Made by a program: the position numbers and the translations under genes
NCBI GenBank assembly: GCA_902571915.1
Contig: CACGDY010000001.1
Location: 282,613-346,612, forward strand
Length of the DNA stretch: 64,000 nucleotides
Direction of reading: 5' to 3'
Origin: an uncultured Pelagibacteraceae bacterium
GTDB lineage: Bacteria > Pseudomonadota > Alphaproteobacteria > Pelagibacterales > Pelagibacteraceae
The notes under the pieces: model-generated
Told to the model about the DNA's origin: nothing
What the model saw: only the letters and a program-made list of their open reading frames with translations
The model's database searches: none
Shown here: one piece after another, positions 34,687-44,201 of the stretch
How positions within the stretch are numbered: the first letter of the stretch is position 1
Layout of the letters: each line of letters opens with the position of its first letter

Positions 34687-34721
34687 ATATTTCTTTGTTA
34701 TAATTATATTTTATTTTTTAG

Positions 34722-34750
34722 TTGAAAAGAAACTATAAACGGCATACACA
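34722..34750 (+). promoter_or_regulatory. Candidate promoter of tRNA-Ser
   Basis: TTGAAA (34722-34727), 17 bases, TACACA (34745-34750), 9 bases before the tRNA 5' end. The -10 match is weak but spacing and position fit the other tRNA promoters here. Confidence 0.45.
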
Positions 34751-34759
34751 ATTCTCAAA

Positions 34760-34849
34760 GGAGAGATGGCTGAGCGGTTGAAAGCACCGGTCTTGAAAAC
34801 CGGCAAAGGGGCAACTCTTTCCTGGGTTCGAATCCCAGTCTCTCCGCCA
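34760..34849 (+). tRNA. tRNA-Ser (UGA)
   Basis: Class II tRNA of 90 nt with a long variable arm (GGCAAAGGGGCAACTCTTTCC region) and encoded CCA (34847-34849). Acceptor GGAGAGA/TCTCTCC, anticodon stem CCGGT/ACCGG and loop CTTGAAA reading UGA; T loop GGTTCGAATCC. Confidence 0.97.
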
Positions 34850-35116
34850 TTATTTTTTTATATAATCAAAATTTTTAAAAAGATTACTAATTTCGTTATC
34901 TTCAAATAAATAGTCAGTCTTAACTCCGTTATAAAATTTATACAAATTTTCATCATCTACTTCTAAAAATTTTTCAAGTTGTATTAATTGTATTTCTTTT
35001 AAATTTTCAATATATTTAGATACAAATGCACTTAAAAGTTTATCCATTTCTTTAGTACCTCGATATTGAGATCTGTAAATTATTCTCTTTTTTAAATTCT
35101 CTATTTTACTATTCAT
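34850..35116 (-). CDS. sdhE: Succinate dehydrogenase assembly factor SdhE (FAD assembly factor)
   Basis: Small helical protein of 88 residues that promotes covalent FAD attachment to SdhA. The signature RSQYRGTKEMDKLL matches the conserved RGxxE region near residues 16-23, and LEKFLEVDDENLYKF follows. The stop codon abuts the encoded CCA end of tRNA-Ser. It is divergent from recG with only 22 bases between, the standard alphaproteobacterial arrangement. Confidence 0.92.
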   Translation of the reverse strand: MNSKIENLKKRIIYRSQYRGTKEMDKLLSAFVSKYIENLKEIQLIQLEKFLEVDDENLYKFYNGVKTDYLFEDNEISNLFKNFDYIKK

Positions 35117-35138
35117 AATTAGATTATATTAGAAATTA

Positions 35139-37190
35139 ATGATTAAAAAAAACAATTATAATTTATTATTATCAGATTTAACAAAATTAAAGGGAGTGGG
35201 GAAAAAGACAGCTGAGTTGTTAAAAAAGAAAAAAATCATTAATATTTTAGATCTATTATGGAAATTACCAAAAAAGTATACAGATAAAAGTATATCAACA
35301 AAAATTGAAAATATTAAAATTGGTGAAGAACAAACCGTAACAATTACACCTTATAAGTATAATTTTCCAAGAATAAGAAATTTACCTAATCGTGTTCTAT
35401 GTAAAGATGAAACTGGTTTTTTAGATTGTGTTTTCTTTAATAGTTACGAGGGTTATATAAAGAAAATTTTACCTTTAGGAAAACAAATTACAATTAATGG
35501 TAAAATCAATTTTTTTAGAAATAAATATCAAATAACTAATCCAAAATATATTTCAGAAGATTCCAATTTAATAAAAACAAAACATAAAAAATATTCTTTG
35601 ACTGAAGGTATTTCAGAAAATGTATACAATAAAATCATTAATCAAATAATCAATAATCTGCCTGATTTAGATGAATGGCATAATCAAGAAATTCTAAAAA
35701 ATTTTAATAATGTTTCTTGGAAAGAAGCTGTTAATTTATTACACAAACCAGAAAATATTGGTAAATTTCAATCATCATTTTATCGAAGACTTGCATTTGA
35801 TGAAATTTTTTCCTCTTTTTTAGTTCAATCTGAAATTAGAAAAAAAATTAAAAAAAAAAAGAAAAAGACAAAAGTAATAGATATAAAACTTCAAAATAGA
35901 TTTATTCAAAATTTAAATTTTAAATTAACTGAAGATCAAATTAAATCTATAAATGAAATTAATAACGATATTTCCTCAAACCAAAAAATGTTCAGACTTT
36001 TGCAAGGAGATGTTGGAAGTGGAAAAACTATTGTAGCAATTATTGCTGCTTACAATGTAATTAACGCAGGTTTTCAAGTCGCAATAATGGCCCCAACTGA
36101 AATTTTAGCTAGACAACATTATTCATCAATTAAAAAAAACTTTAATTCAAGTATTAATGTAGAAATTTTATCAGGTCAAACCAATCAAAAATCTAGAAAA
36201 AAAATACTTAATAACTTAGAAAGAAATAAAATAAATTTGCTAATTGGGACTCATGCTATTTTTCAAAAAAAAATAAATTTTAAAAATTTGGGATTAATCA
36301 TCATAGATGAACAACACAAATTTGGAGTAAATCAGAGAAAAAAATTATCAGATAAAGGTGGTGACGATTGTGATATTTTATTAATGTCAGCAACTCCTAT
36401 TCCTAGAACTTTAACAATGACTATTTATGGAGATATGGATATTTCCTTAATAAAACAAAAACCCAAATTTAGAAAGAAAGTTATTACATACACTAAATTA
36501 GATTCAAAAATTAATGAAATAATAAATTTCATTCAAAAAGAAATTTCTAATGGAAATCAAATATTTTGGGTTTGTCCATTAATTGATGAGTCGAATAAAA
36601 TTGATCATTCTTCTGCAATTAAAAAATTTGAATATTTAAAAAAAATTTTTCCAAATAAAGTAGACATTCTTCATGGTAAAACCGAAAAGCTAGAGAAGGA
36701 ATTAATACTAAAAAAATTCTTAGACGAAAAAATTAAAATTTTAGTATCAACTACTATAATTGAAGTTGGTATTGACTTTCCTAATGCAAACGTAATTATT
36801 ATAGAAAACGCAAATAAATTTGGTCTATCTCAACTTCATCAGTTAAGGGGTAGAGTTGGAAGAGGTCAAAAAGATTCAACATGTATACTTATGTTTAAGT
36901 CCTCATTATCAGAAAATGCTAGAAAAAGGCTCAACATTTTAAAAAAAAATAATGATGGTTTTAAAATCTCTGAAGAAGATATGAAACTAAGAGGTTACGG
37001 CGATGTATTGGGTTTTAAACAAAGTGGATTAAAAATTTTTAAACTTGCTGATCCAGTACATAATCATGATTTATTTTCTCTTGCAGAGCGAGAAATTAAA
37101 AGAATTGAGAGAGAAAATGAAAATATAGGTAGGTTTCAAACGCTAATGAAACTTTATGACAGAGCTGACATTATTAATGAAATGGTCTAA
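35139..37190 (+). CDS. recG: ATP-dependent DNA helicase RecG
   Basis: Branch-migration helicase for fork regression and Holliday-junction processing, 683 residues. An N-terminal wedge/OB domain (LTKLKGVGKKTAELLKKK; ITINGKINFFRNKYQI) precedes the SF2 motor: motif I LLQGDVGSGKTIVA near residue 288, MAPTEILARQH, DEQH (motif II), SATPIPRTLTMT (motif III), and motif VI QLRGRVGRG. It ends with the RecG C-terminal LKLYDRADIINEMV. Its stop overlaps the DUF502 stop by 4 bases (convergent). Confidence 0.97.
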   Translation: MIKKNNYNLLLSDLTKLKGVGKKTAELLKKKKIINILDLLWKLPKKYTDKSISTKIENIKIGEEQTVTITPYKYNFPRIRNLPNRVLCKDETGFLDCVFFNSYEGYIKKILPLGKQITINGKINFFRNKYQITNPKYISEDSNLIKTKHKKYSLTEGISENVYNKIINQIINNLPDLDEWHNQEILKNFNNVSWKEAVNLLHKPENIGKFQSSFYRRLAFDEIFSSFLVQSEIRKKIKKKKKKTKVIDIKLQNRFIQNLNFKLTEDQIKSINEINNDISSNQKMFRLLQGDVGSGKTIVAIIAAYNVINAGFQVAIMAPTEILARQHYSSIKKNFNSSINVEILSGQTNQKSRKKILNNLERNKINLLIGTHAIFQKKINFKNLGLIIIDEQHKFGVNQRKKLSDKGGDDCDILLMSATPIPRTLTMTIYGDMDISLIKQKPKFRKKVITYTKLDSKINEIINFIQKEISNGNQIFWVCPLIDESNKIDHSSAIKKFEYLKKIFPNKVDILHGKTEKLEKELILKKFLDEKIKILVSTTIIEVGIDFPNANVIIIENANKFGLSQLHQLRGRVGRGQKDSTCILMFKSSLSENARKRLNILKKNNDGFKISEEDMKLRGYGDVLGFKQSGLKIFKLADPVHNHDLFSLAEREIKRIERENENIGRFQTLMKLYDRADIINEMV

Positions 37191-37804
37191 TTTTTTTCTG
37201 CAGAAGTTCCTGCCGAAACTATAAATTTTGACGCCTCTTCAAATGTCATATTTAAATAAATAACTTCATCCTTAGGAAACATTAATAAAAAACCACTTGT
37301 TGGATTAGGAGTTGTTGGGACAAAAACATTTATTAAATCTTTATTGGTTTTTTTTGACATTTCTCCTTTATTTTCTTTAGTAGCAAATCCTACTGCCCAA
37401 ACACCCTTTCTCGGGTACTCAATAAGAACAACGCTTTTTTTTGCATTATCTTTGTTAGAGAAAGTTTCTGTCATTTGATTTATCGCAGAATAAATTGTTC
37501 TTAAAAAAGGAATTCTCTTAAATAGATCATCAATAAGTTTTAAAAGTCTTTTTCCTAAAAATGACAAAGATAAGCCGCCCACAAATGTAATCAGAATTAT
37601 CGTAACAATTATTTCGAGACCTGGAATCGCGAAAGGCAAATAATTATTTGGATTGATATTTTCAGGAACTATATTAGATGATATACCGATTAAAACTTTG
37701 CTTAAATATAAAGTAAATCCTATTGGTACTAAAACAACAACACCAGTTATAAAATAATTTCTTAATATAAGAGTTAATGATTTTTTTTTTTTATTTTTTG
37801 TCAT
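37187..37804 (-). CDS. DUF502 membrane protein
   Basis: Integral membrane protein of about 205 residues with two transmembrane helices (roughly residues 13-35 and 55-80) and a C-terminal soluble domain. Characteristic stretches: RNYFITGVVVLVPIGFTLYLS, LLKLIDDLFKRIPFLRTIY, VVLIEYPRKGVWAVGFAT and VFVPTTPNPTSGFLL. The frame is open 16 codons further upstream, but MTKNKKKKSLT at 37804 is the better start; the extra codons overlap a short leader frame. The family neighbours recG in many Alphaproteobacteria; function unknown. Confidence 0.88.
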   Translation of the reverse strand: MTKNKKKKSLTLILRNYFITGVVVLVPIGFTLYLSKVLIGISSNIVPENINPNNYLPFAIPGLEIIVTIILITFVGGLSLSFLGKRLLKLIDDLFKRIPFLRTIYSAINQMTETFSNKDNAKKSVVLIEYPRKGVWAVGFATKENKGEMSKKTNKDLINVFVPTTPNPTSGFLLMFPKDEVIYLNMTFEEASKFIVSAGTSAEKN

Positions 37805-37808
37805 AATA

Positions 37809-37886
37809 TCACTTAAAACTTGAGTAAATAACAAATATAATTGCTGCAGCAAAAAGCAGCAATAGAATTTTATTATTTAGATTCAT
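37809..37886 (-). CDS. Possible 25-residue membrane peptide upstream of the DUF502 gene
   Basis: A 25-codon frame starting MNLNNKILLLLFAAAIIFVI and ending in SSFK, four bases before the DUF502 start. It would be a single hydrophobic helix. A 7-base inverted repeat (TTGCTGC/GCAGCAA, 37841-37862) lies inside its Leu/Ala codons. It may be a translated coupling leader or chance; no homology is known to me. Confidence 0.35.
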   Translation of the reverse strand: MNLNNKILLLLFAAAIIFVIYSSFK

Positions 37887-37916
37887 TAAAAACTATAATA
37901 TCAATGATAATATAAA

Positions 37917-38741
37917 ATGAATAGAAGAAAATTTTTAACAATTGTAGGATCAAGTTGCTGTGGTCTTGTATTTAATTCTTGTGCTACTGCACCAATTACT
38001 GAAAGAAGACAACTAAAAATCATTCCTGAGGCTAAATTAAATGCTCAGGCTGCAAAGATTTATGAAAAAATCAAAGAAAAAGAGAAAATGAGTAAAGACA
38101 AGAAAACTCTTAATCAAATCAAAAATATTGGAAGAAAGATGGAAGACTCAATAAGCGAATATTTTAGCCAAACTAAACAAAATGATCCCACTGCGTATTT
38201 TGATTGGGAATATATTTTAATTGATAATAAAAAGATTAAAAATGCATGGTGCATGCCAGGCGGAAAAATTGCTGTTTATACTGGAATACTAGAGGTTACT
38301 AAAAATTTAAATGGATTAGCAGCTGTAATGGGGCATGAAATTGCTCATGCAGTTGCAAAACATTCTGTTGAAAGAGCAAGTAGAGGTGCATTACTTAACA
38401 CCGGAACTCAACTCATTGACATTTTTACTGGTGGAAAACTTTCTCAGGTAAATAGGGCTACAGGTATGGACACAGTTGGTTTATTATCTCAGCTTGGAAT
38501 AATGAATCCTTTTAATCGAAAACAAGAAAGTGAGGCAGATTATTTAGGTATGATTTTTTCTTCTCTTTCAGGGTACGATATAAGAGAAACAAGAAAAATT
38601 TGGGAACGAATGAATGAATTTAATAAAGGTAAGGCTCCACCAGAATTTATGAGCACACATCCATCAGCAGAAAATAGAATAAAAAAGATTGATGAATGGA
38701 CTAACGAAATTATTTTAGATTATCCACCAATAAAAATTTAA
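37917..38741 (+). CDS. M48-family metalloprotease (lipoprotein)
   Basis: Exported zinc protease, 274 residues. It starts MNRRKFLTIVGSSCCGLVFNSC: a twin-arginine-like signal followed by a lipobox-type Cys near residue 22. The catalytic motif HEIAHAVAKH lies near residue 141 and the third ligand in ESEADYLG near residue 205; MSTHPSAENRIKKI closes the domain. It resembles the Oma1/LoiP/BepA group acting on misfolded envelope proteins. Region 37887-37916 is the only gap to the divergent leader frame. Confidence 0.93.
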   Translation: MNRRKFLTIVGSSCCGLVFNSCATAPITERRQLKIIPEAKLNAQAAKIYEKIKEKEKMSKDKKTLNQIKNIGRKMEDSISEYFSQTKQNDPTAYFDWEYILIDNKKIKNAWCMPGGKIAVYTGILEVTKNLNGLAAVMGHEIAHAVAKHSVERASRGALLNTGTQLIDIFTGGKLSQVNRATGMDTVGLLSQLGIMNPFNRKQESEADYLGMIFSSLSGYDIRETRKIWERMNEFNKGKAPPEFMSTHPSAENRIKKIDEWTNEIILDYPPIKI

Positions 38742-38747
38742 ATTTTA

Positions 38748-38823
<76 letters not shown>

Positions 38824-38842
38824 ATATAATTGCAAAGTGTGA

Positions 38843-38872
38843 TTTATATACATATTTATTTAAATATTTCAA
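38843..38872 (-). promoter_or_regulatory. Candidate promoter of tRNA-Lys
   Basis: TTGAAA (38872-38867), 18 bases, TATAAA (38848-38843) on the minus strand, about 20 bases before the mature 5' end. Confidence 0.5.
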
Positions 38873-38902
38873 ACAAGAATCAGTGAGACAAATAGTTTTT
38901 TA

Positions 38903-40015
38903 TTACAACTTATCTATATATTTATCATGAAACTCATCAAAAGTACCCTTTTTAATATTTTTTCTTATTTCTGACATTAATTCTTGATAAAAATTTATAT
39001 TATGTAACGTTAAAAGCATTGATCCTAGTATTTCATTTGTATTGAATAGATGATTCAAATAATTTTTGGAATATTTGTTTAAATTAAAATTGGTACAATT
39101 TTCGTCAATAGGAGAGTCGTCCATTTGATATTTGCTATTTCTAATATTAATTCGCCCGTTCCAGGTAAATGCTAATCCAGTCCTTCCAGAACGTGTTGGT
39201 AAAACACAATCAAACATATCAATACCTCTTTTAACAGCTCCAAGAATATCTGAAGGTGTGCCTACACCCATCAAATAATGTGGCTTATTAATTGGTAATT
39301 CACTTTTTAAAATATCAAGAACATTAAACATCTCTTTTTGTGTTTCTCCTACAGCTAGACCACCAACAGCATATCCATCAAATTCCAACTTTTTCAGCGC
39401 ATTAAGTGATAAAATCCTAAGATCCTCAAACAATCCTCCCTGAACTATTCCGAATAATGCCTTGTGAGGGTTCACTCCAAATTTTTTTTTTGATCTTTCG
39501 GCCCAATAAATAGACAATTCCATAGATTTTTTGATTAATTCATAATTTTCATTCTTTTTTGGACATTCATCCATAATCATTAATATGTCTGAGTTCAAAC
39601 TTAGTTGTATTTTTATACTCTCTTCAGGGCTAAGAAAAAACTTTTTTCCATCTATATGTGAGTTAAAGATTGCGCCTTTTTCACGATCAATTTTGTTAAA
39701 TTTTGATAGCGACATTACCTGAAAACCTCCAGAGTCTGTAAGAATAGGTAAATCACAATTCATAAAATTATGTAAACCCCCTACTCTTTTAATTCTATCT
39801 ACACCTGGTCTTATCATTAAATGGTAAGTGTTAGATAAGATTATTTCAGAATTAGTTTTTTTAATATCCTCTATTGTACAAGCTTTGACTGTAGCTTGAG
39901 TGCCTACAGGCATAAATGTTGGAGTTTGAATAATTCCTCTGTGAGTTTCTATAATGCCAGTTCTTGCAAACTTATCACTATTTAAAATTTTAAAGGCAAA
40001 TTTTTTTAATGCCAT
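38903..40015 (-). CDS. tgt: Queuine tRNA-ribosyltransferase, zinc site altered
   Basis: Exchanges guanine-34 for preQ1 in tRNAs with GUN anticodons; 370 residues. Active-site sequences are intact: ILSNTYHLMIRPG, LTDSGGFQVMSLSK, GIVQGGLFEDLR, YAVGGLAVGE, and FDCVLPTRSGRTG with the nucleophile Asp. The zinc site is not: the usual CxCxxC followed by His is here CTNFNL with LTLHNINFY, so only the first Cys and the His remain. Translation of both strands of the region confirms the reading. The enzyme may be zinc-free. The cyclophilin gene precedes it by 8 bases. Confidence 0.95.
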   Translation of the reverse strand: MALKKFAFKILNSDKFARTGIIETHRGIIQTPTFMPVGTQATVKACTIEDIKKTNSEIILSNTYHLMIRPGVDRIKRVGGLHNFMNCDLPILTDSGGFQVMSLSKFNKIDREKGAIFNSHIDGKKFFLSPEESIKIQLSLNSDILMIMDECPKKNENYELIKKSMELSIYWAERSKKKFGVNPHKALFGIVQGGLFEDLRILSLNALKKLEFDGYAVGGLAVGETQKEMFNVLDILKSELPINKPHYLMGVGTPSDILGAVKRGIDMFDCVLPTRSGRTGLAFTWNGRINIRNSKYQMDDSPIDENCTNFNLNKYSKNYLNHLFNTNEILGSMLLTLHNINFYQELMSEIRKNIKKGTFDEFHDKYIDKL

Positions 40016-40023
40016 TAATTTAT

Positions 40024-40584
40024 CTATAATGACTTGAAGCTTATAATTTTGTCAGGATTTGTAACAGCTCCATTGTTATTTTGATCACCACGTTTAATCT
40101 TGTCAACAAATTCCATTCCTTCAATTACTTTTCCAAAAACAGTATATTGTCTATCTAGAAAAGGTGCTGGTTTAAAACAAATAAAAAATTGGCTATTAGC
40201 ACTATTAGGATCTGATGATCTCGCCATAGATAAAGTTCCTCTATCATGAGGTAAACTATTAAATTCCTGTTTTAAATCAGGCAAGTCAGATCCCCCCATA
40301 CCAGCCATTTTCATATTGAAATCTGAGGAACTTGAGTTACCAAATTTCACATCACCAGTTTGTGCCATAAAGCCATCAATAACACGATGAAAAACTACAT
40401 CGTTATATTTTCCCGAATTCGCTAATTCTTTTATTCTTTTAACGTGATTAGGTGCAGCATCTTCGAAAAGTTCTATTTTTACATCTCCGTCTTTTAACTT
40501 TAAAATCATAATATTCTCCTTTGAAATAGATTGGTTTGTTATTAAAAAAAAAATAATTAAAATATTTATTAAAATTTTATTCAT
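40024..40584 (-). CDS. Peptidyl-prolyl cis-trans isomerase, cyclophilin type, with signal peptide
   Basis: Cyclophilin of 186 residues preceded by a secretion signal (MNKILINILIIFFLITNQSIS), hence periplasmic proline isomerase. Signature stretches: VVFHRVIDGFMAQTGD with the catalytic Arg, SMARSSDPNSANSQFFI, and YTVFGKVIEGMEFVDKI. The start overlaps coaD by 8 bases. Confidence 0.94.
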   Translation of the reverse strand: MNKILINILIIFFLITNQSISKENIMILKLKDGDVKIELFEDAAPNHVKRIKELANSGKYNDVVFHRVIDGFMAQTGDVKFGNSSSSDFNMKMAGMGGSDLPDLKQEFNSLPHDRGTLSMARSSDPNSANSQFFICFKPAPFLDRQYTVFGKVIEGMEFVDKIKRGDQNNNGAVTNPDKIISFKSL

Positions 40585-41071
40585 ACTTATTCTTTAATAA
40601 TTTTATGGTACTTTTAGTTGTAAATTTTTTAATATCACCTTTAAGTTTAACTATTTCCTTAACAAATTTTGAAGAAATTATCTGATTTTCAACATCAGAC
40701 ATCAAAAAAACAGTTTCAATTTTATTATTTAATTTTCTATTCATGCCTGCTAGTTGAAATTCGTATTCAAAATCAGATGCAGCTCTTAAGCCCCTTAAAA
40801 TAATATTTGATTTATGTTTGACACAAATTTCAGTTGTTAATGTTGTAAATGAAATTACCTTAATCTTTTTTTTATTTAATTTTACATCAAGAAAAAGAGC
40901 ATTTTTTATAATCTGTATTCTTTCAGCAGAATCAAAAAGATAATCTTTATTATCCACATCTGACACTGCAACAATTATTTTATCAAATAATTTCAATCCT
41001 TTTTTAATTACATCAATATGACCAAATGTAATAGGATCAAAAGTACCAGGATAGATAGCTGCTTTATTCAT
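40577..41071 (-). CDS. coaD: Phosphopantetheine adenylyltransferase
   Basis: Penultimate enzyme of coenzyme A synthesis, 164 residues. AIYPGTFDPITFGHIDVIKKG carries the nucleotidyltransferase HxGH-type motif (TFGH), NIILRGLRAASDFEYEFQLAGMNRKL and ISSKFVKEI are also diagnostic. It meets gyrA in an overlap of one base. Confidence 0.96.
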   Translation of the reverse strand: MNKAAIYPGTFDPITFGHIDVIKKGLKLFDKIIVAVSDVDNKDYLFDSAERIQIIKNALFLDVKLNKKKIKVISFTTLTTEICVKHKSNIILRGLRAASDFEYEFQLAGMNRKLNNKIETVFLMSDVENQIISSKFVKEIVKLKGDIKKFTTKSTIKLLKNKYE

Positions 41072-43650
41072 TATACTAAATTATCATCTATTTTATCTGC
41101 TGAAACAACTTTTTCTTCCCCAGATAATTTGATAATTCTTACACCTTGTGTATTCCTACCGGCAGTTCTAATTTCTTTAACCGCAACTCTTATTACTCTG
41201 CCTTTATTTGTAGAAATTAATATTTCATCACCATCAAATACTGGAAAAGATGATGAGATATTTCCATTTCTAGGTGAGTTTACTATACCTATAATTCCTT
41301 TTCCTCCACGATTTGTTACTCTGTATTCTTTATGTGAGGTTTTTTTTCCAAAACCATTTTCTGTTATAGATAGAATAAACTTTTCTTTTGCTTTTAATTC
41401 AGACTTTAAATCTATATTTTTCTTTCCATTTTGAAGTTTTTTATCATTTTCTATAATTGATAAAGAGACTATTTGGTCACCTGGAGATAAGACAATGCCT
41501 TTTATTCCTTTGGAAGATCTGCCCTTAAATATTCTAAGTTTTCCAGACTCAAATCTTATACATTTGCCAAATTTAGTGCTTAAAATTATATCTTGATTTT
41601 CTTTACATATTTTAACACCAACAATTTTGTCATTATTATCAAGTTTCATTGCTATTTTTCCGGAAGAATTAATTGAGGAAAAGTCTTCTAAAGAATTTTT
41701 TCTGATTTTTCCCTGAGCAGTAGCAAAAACAATTTGATAATTTTTTAGCTCTGCCTCATTTTCTGGAAATGGCATTATAGAGCTTATTGATTGATGATTT
41801 TTTAAAGGTAAAATATTAAATAATGATTTCCCTTTTGAAGTTGAGGATCCAACAGGTATTTTCCAGGCTTTTACTCTATAAACTAAGCCTTGAGTTGAAA
41901 AAAATAGAACCGAAGTATGAGTATTTACTGATAATGTTTGTACGACAGAATCCTCATTTCTAGTAGTAATACCAGTTTTTCCTTTGCCTCCTCTTTTTTG
42001 TTTTTTTACGTTATTTAGAGAACCTCTTTTTATATACCCTTGTAATGTGACTGTAATTATTACAGATTCTTTTTGTATAGTTTCTTCAATATCATAATTT
42101 AAAATTGCATCTATTATTTCGGTCCTTCTTTTTACAGAGAATTTTTCTTTGATTTCTAAAAGCTCTTTACTAATTACATTCAACAATTCTTTTTTAGATG
42201 AAATAATTTTTTTATATCTTATAATTTGATCAGATAATTTTTTGATTTCAACCTCAATCTCATTTATACCTATTGCAGTTAACTTTTGTAATCTTAATTC
42301 AAGAATGGCACTTACTTGTGACTCTGATAATTGATATAAATTTTTTGTTTTTTGGTTTTCGATAATCTTAATTATTTTTTGTGACTTATTTATTTTCCAT
42401 TTAATTTTAAGAATTGATTTTTTTGCATCCTCTGGAGTTTTAGATGATCTTATAATTTTGATAATTTTATCTAAGTTGTCAACAGCAACAGATAGTCCAA
42501 TTAAAATATGGGCTCGTTCCTCAGCTTTTTTTAGCTCAAATTTTGTTTTTTTAATTACAACATCTTCTCTAAAAGAAAGGAAATTTTCTAAGAATTCTTT
42601 AAGATTGCAGGTTTTAGGTCTTCCATCAACAATAGCCAATGTATTGAAACCAAATGAACTTTCGATCTGTGTATTTTTAAATAATTGTCTTTTAACTGTT
42701 TCAGGTTCTACACCTGTTCTCAAATCAATTGAGACCCTAATACCTTCTCTATTAGATTCATCACGAATATCTCTTATACCCTCAATTTTTTTTTCTCTAA
42801 CCAATTGAGCTATTCTTTCATTTAAAATTGATTTATTTACCTGATAAGGAATTGATGTAATTACTAATCTTTCTCTTCCAGATTTAGCTTGTTCAATTAC
42901 AATGTTCCCTCTAATTTTAAATGAGCCTCGTCCTTTTGTGTACCCTTGTTTAATTATATCTTTACCAATTATAACTCCACCAGTTGGAAAATCAGGCCCT
43001 GGAATGTGTTTCATTAATTGTTTGACTGTAATATCTTTGTTGTTAATCAGAGCTAAGGTTCCATCTATTATTTCACCAAGGTTATGTGGGGGAATACTTG
43101 TTGCCATACCAACTGCAATACCTCCTGCACCATTTACTAATAAATTTGGATACTGAGCTGGTAAAACTGAAGGTTCTTTCTCTGTCTCGTCGTAATTACT
43201 TTTAAATTCAATAGTATTTTTTTCAATATCATCAATTAGAAATTGTGAAACTTTTGACAGTCTTGTTTCAGTATATCTCATAGCGGCTGCAGGATCTCCA
43301 TCAATTGACCCAAAATTCCCCTGACCTTCAATAAGTGGTAAACTCATAGAAAAATCTTGAACCATTCTTACTAAAGCATCATAAACTGATTGATCACCAT
43401 GAGGATGATATTTACCAATTACATCTCCAACAATTCTTGCTGATTTTCTAAATTGTTTACTCCAATCATAGCCCCCTTTGTACATTGCAAATAATATTCT
43501 TCTATGAACTGGCTTTAATCCATCTCGAATATCAGGTAATGCTCTACTTACAATTACACTCATGGCATAAGAAAGATATGATGAACTCATTTCATCATGC
43601 ATTGAAATTAATTTGATATTCTTATCTTTTGAGATTTCGGTTTTTTGCAT
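41071..43650 (-). CDS. gyrA: DNA gyrase subunit A
   Basis: Type II topoisomerase subunit, 859 residues. The catalytic tyrosine is Tyr126 in [10 protein letters not shown]. The C-terminal domain carries the GyrA-box [11 protein letters not shown], which separates it from ParC. In the quinolone-resistance region the sequence is [10 protein letters not shown], so the position equivalent to E. coli Ser83 is Gln87 while Asp87 is kept as Asp91. It is co-directional with ssb and coaD. Confidence 0.97.
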   Translation of the reverse strand: MQKTEISKDKNIKLISMHDEMSSSYLSYAMSVIVSRALPDIRDGLKPVHRRILFAMYKGGYDWSKQFRKSARIVGDVIGKYHPHGDQSVYDALVRMVQDFSMSLPLIEGQGNFGSIDGDPAAAMRYTETRLSKVSQFLIDDIEKNTIEFKSNYDETEKEPSVLPAQYPNLLVNGAGGIAVGMATSIPPHNLGEIIDGTLALINNKDITVKQLMKHIPGPDFPTGGVIIGKDIIKQGYTKGRGSFKIRGNIVIEQAKSGRERLVITSIPYQVNKSILNERIAQLVREKKIEGIRDIRDESNREGIRVSIDLRTGVEPETVKRQLFKNTQIESSFGFNTLAIVDGRPKTCNLKEFLENFLSFREDVVIKKTKFELKKAEERAHILIGLSVAVDNLDKIIKIIRSSKTPEDAKKSILKIKWKINKSQKIIKIIENQKTKNLYQLSESQVSAILELRLQKLTAIGINEIEVEIKKLSDQIIRYKKIISSKKELLNVISKELLEIKEKFSVKRRTEIIDAILNYDIEETIQKESVIITVTLQGYIKRGSLNNVKKQKRGGKGKTGITTRNEDSVVQTLSVNTHTSVLFFSTQGLVYRVKAWKIPVGSSTSKGKSLFNILPLKNHQSISSIMPFPENEAELKNYQIVFATAQGKIRKNSLEDFSSINSSGKIAMKLDNNDKIVGVKICKENQDIILSTKFGKCIRFESGKLRIFKGRSSKGIKGIVLSPGDQIVSLSIIENDKKLQNGKKNIDLKSELKAKEKFILSITENGFGKKTSHKEYRVTNRGGKGIIGIVNSPRNGNISSSFPVFDGDEILISTNKGRVIRVAVKEIRTAGRNTQGVRIIKLSGEEKVVSADKIDDNLV

Positions 43651-43655
43651 ATTGA

Positions 43656-44111
43656 CTAAAAAGGAATCTCATCATCCATGTCATTGGATATTTGAGAAAT
43701 TTCATCAGAATTATTTGAAATTTGCGAATTATCGTTTGAAATTCCACCACCAGAGTTTCCACCACCTAACATTGTTAAGGACGAATTATATCCTTGAATT
43801 ACTATTTCAGTAGAAAATTTGTCTTGTCCGGATTGTTCATCTTTCCACTTTCTAGTTGTTAATTGCCCCTCGACATAAATTTGAGATCCTTTTTTTAAAT
43901 ATTGCTGAACAACATTTACAAGACCTTCATTGAATACAACTATACGGTGCCATTCTGTTTTTTCTTTTTTTTCACCAGTATTTTTGTCTTTCCACGATTG
44001 ACTGGTTGCAATACTTAAACGAGCTACATTTTTACCATTTACCATTTGCTTAATCTCTGGGTCTGCGCCCAAACGACCAATTAAAAGTACTTTATTTAAA
44101 CTTCCAGCCAT
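43656..44111 (-). CDS. ssb: Single-stranded DNA-binding protein
   Basis: SSB of 151 residues: OB fold ([53 protein letters not shown]), a Gly/Asn/Ser-rich linker and the acidic tip DMDDEIPF that recruits partner proteins. Divergent from uvrA with a 90-base AT-rich gap, a conserved ssb/uvrA pairing; no LexA-type box was seen in that gap. Confidence 0.97.
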   Translation of the reverse strand: MAGSLNKVLLIGRLGADPEIKQMVNGKNVARLSIATSQSWKDKNTGEKKEKTEWHRIVVFNEGLVNVVQQYLKKGSQIYVEGQLTTRKWKDEQSGQDKFSTEIVIQGYNSSLTMLGGGNSGGGISNDNSQISNNSDEISQISNDMDDEIPF

Positions 44112-44201
44112 AATATTTATTTAATTGTTAAATTAATTAATTAGATTTATATCACAATTTACTCTGAATATTAATTTTATTAAATCAATGCAACAATAAA
44201 T

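Noticed and set aside
37841..37862. 7-bp inverted repeat as a transcription terminator
   Set aside because: No T-tract follows on either strand, and the sequence is explained by Leu/Ala codons of a short frame.
44112..44201. LexA/SOS box between ssb and uvrA
   Set aside because: The 90 bases are plain AT-rich sequence; no GTTC/GAAC-type pair was found.
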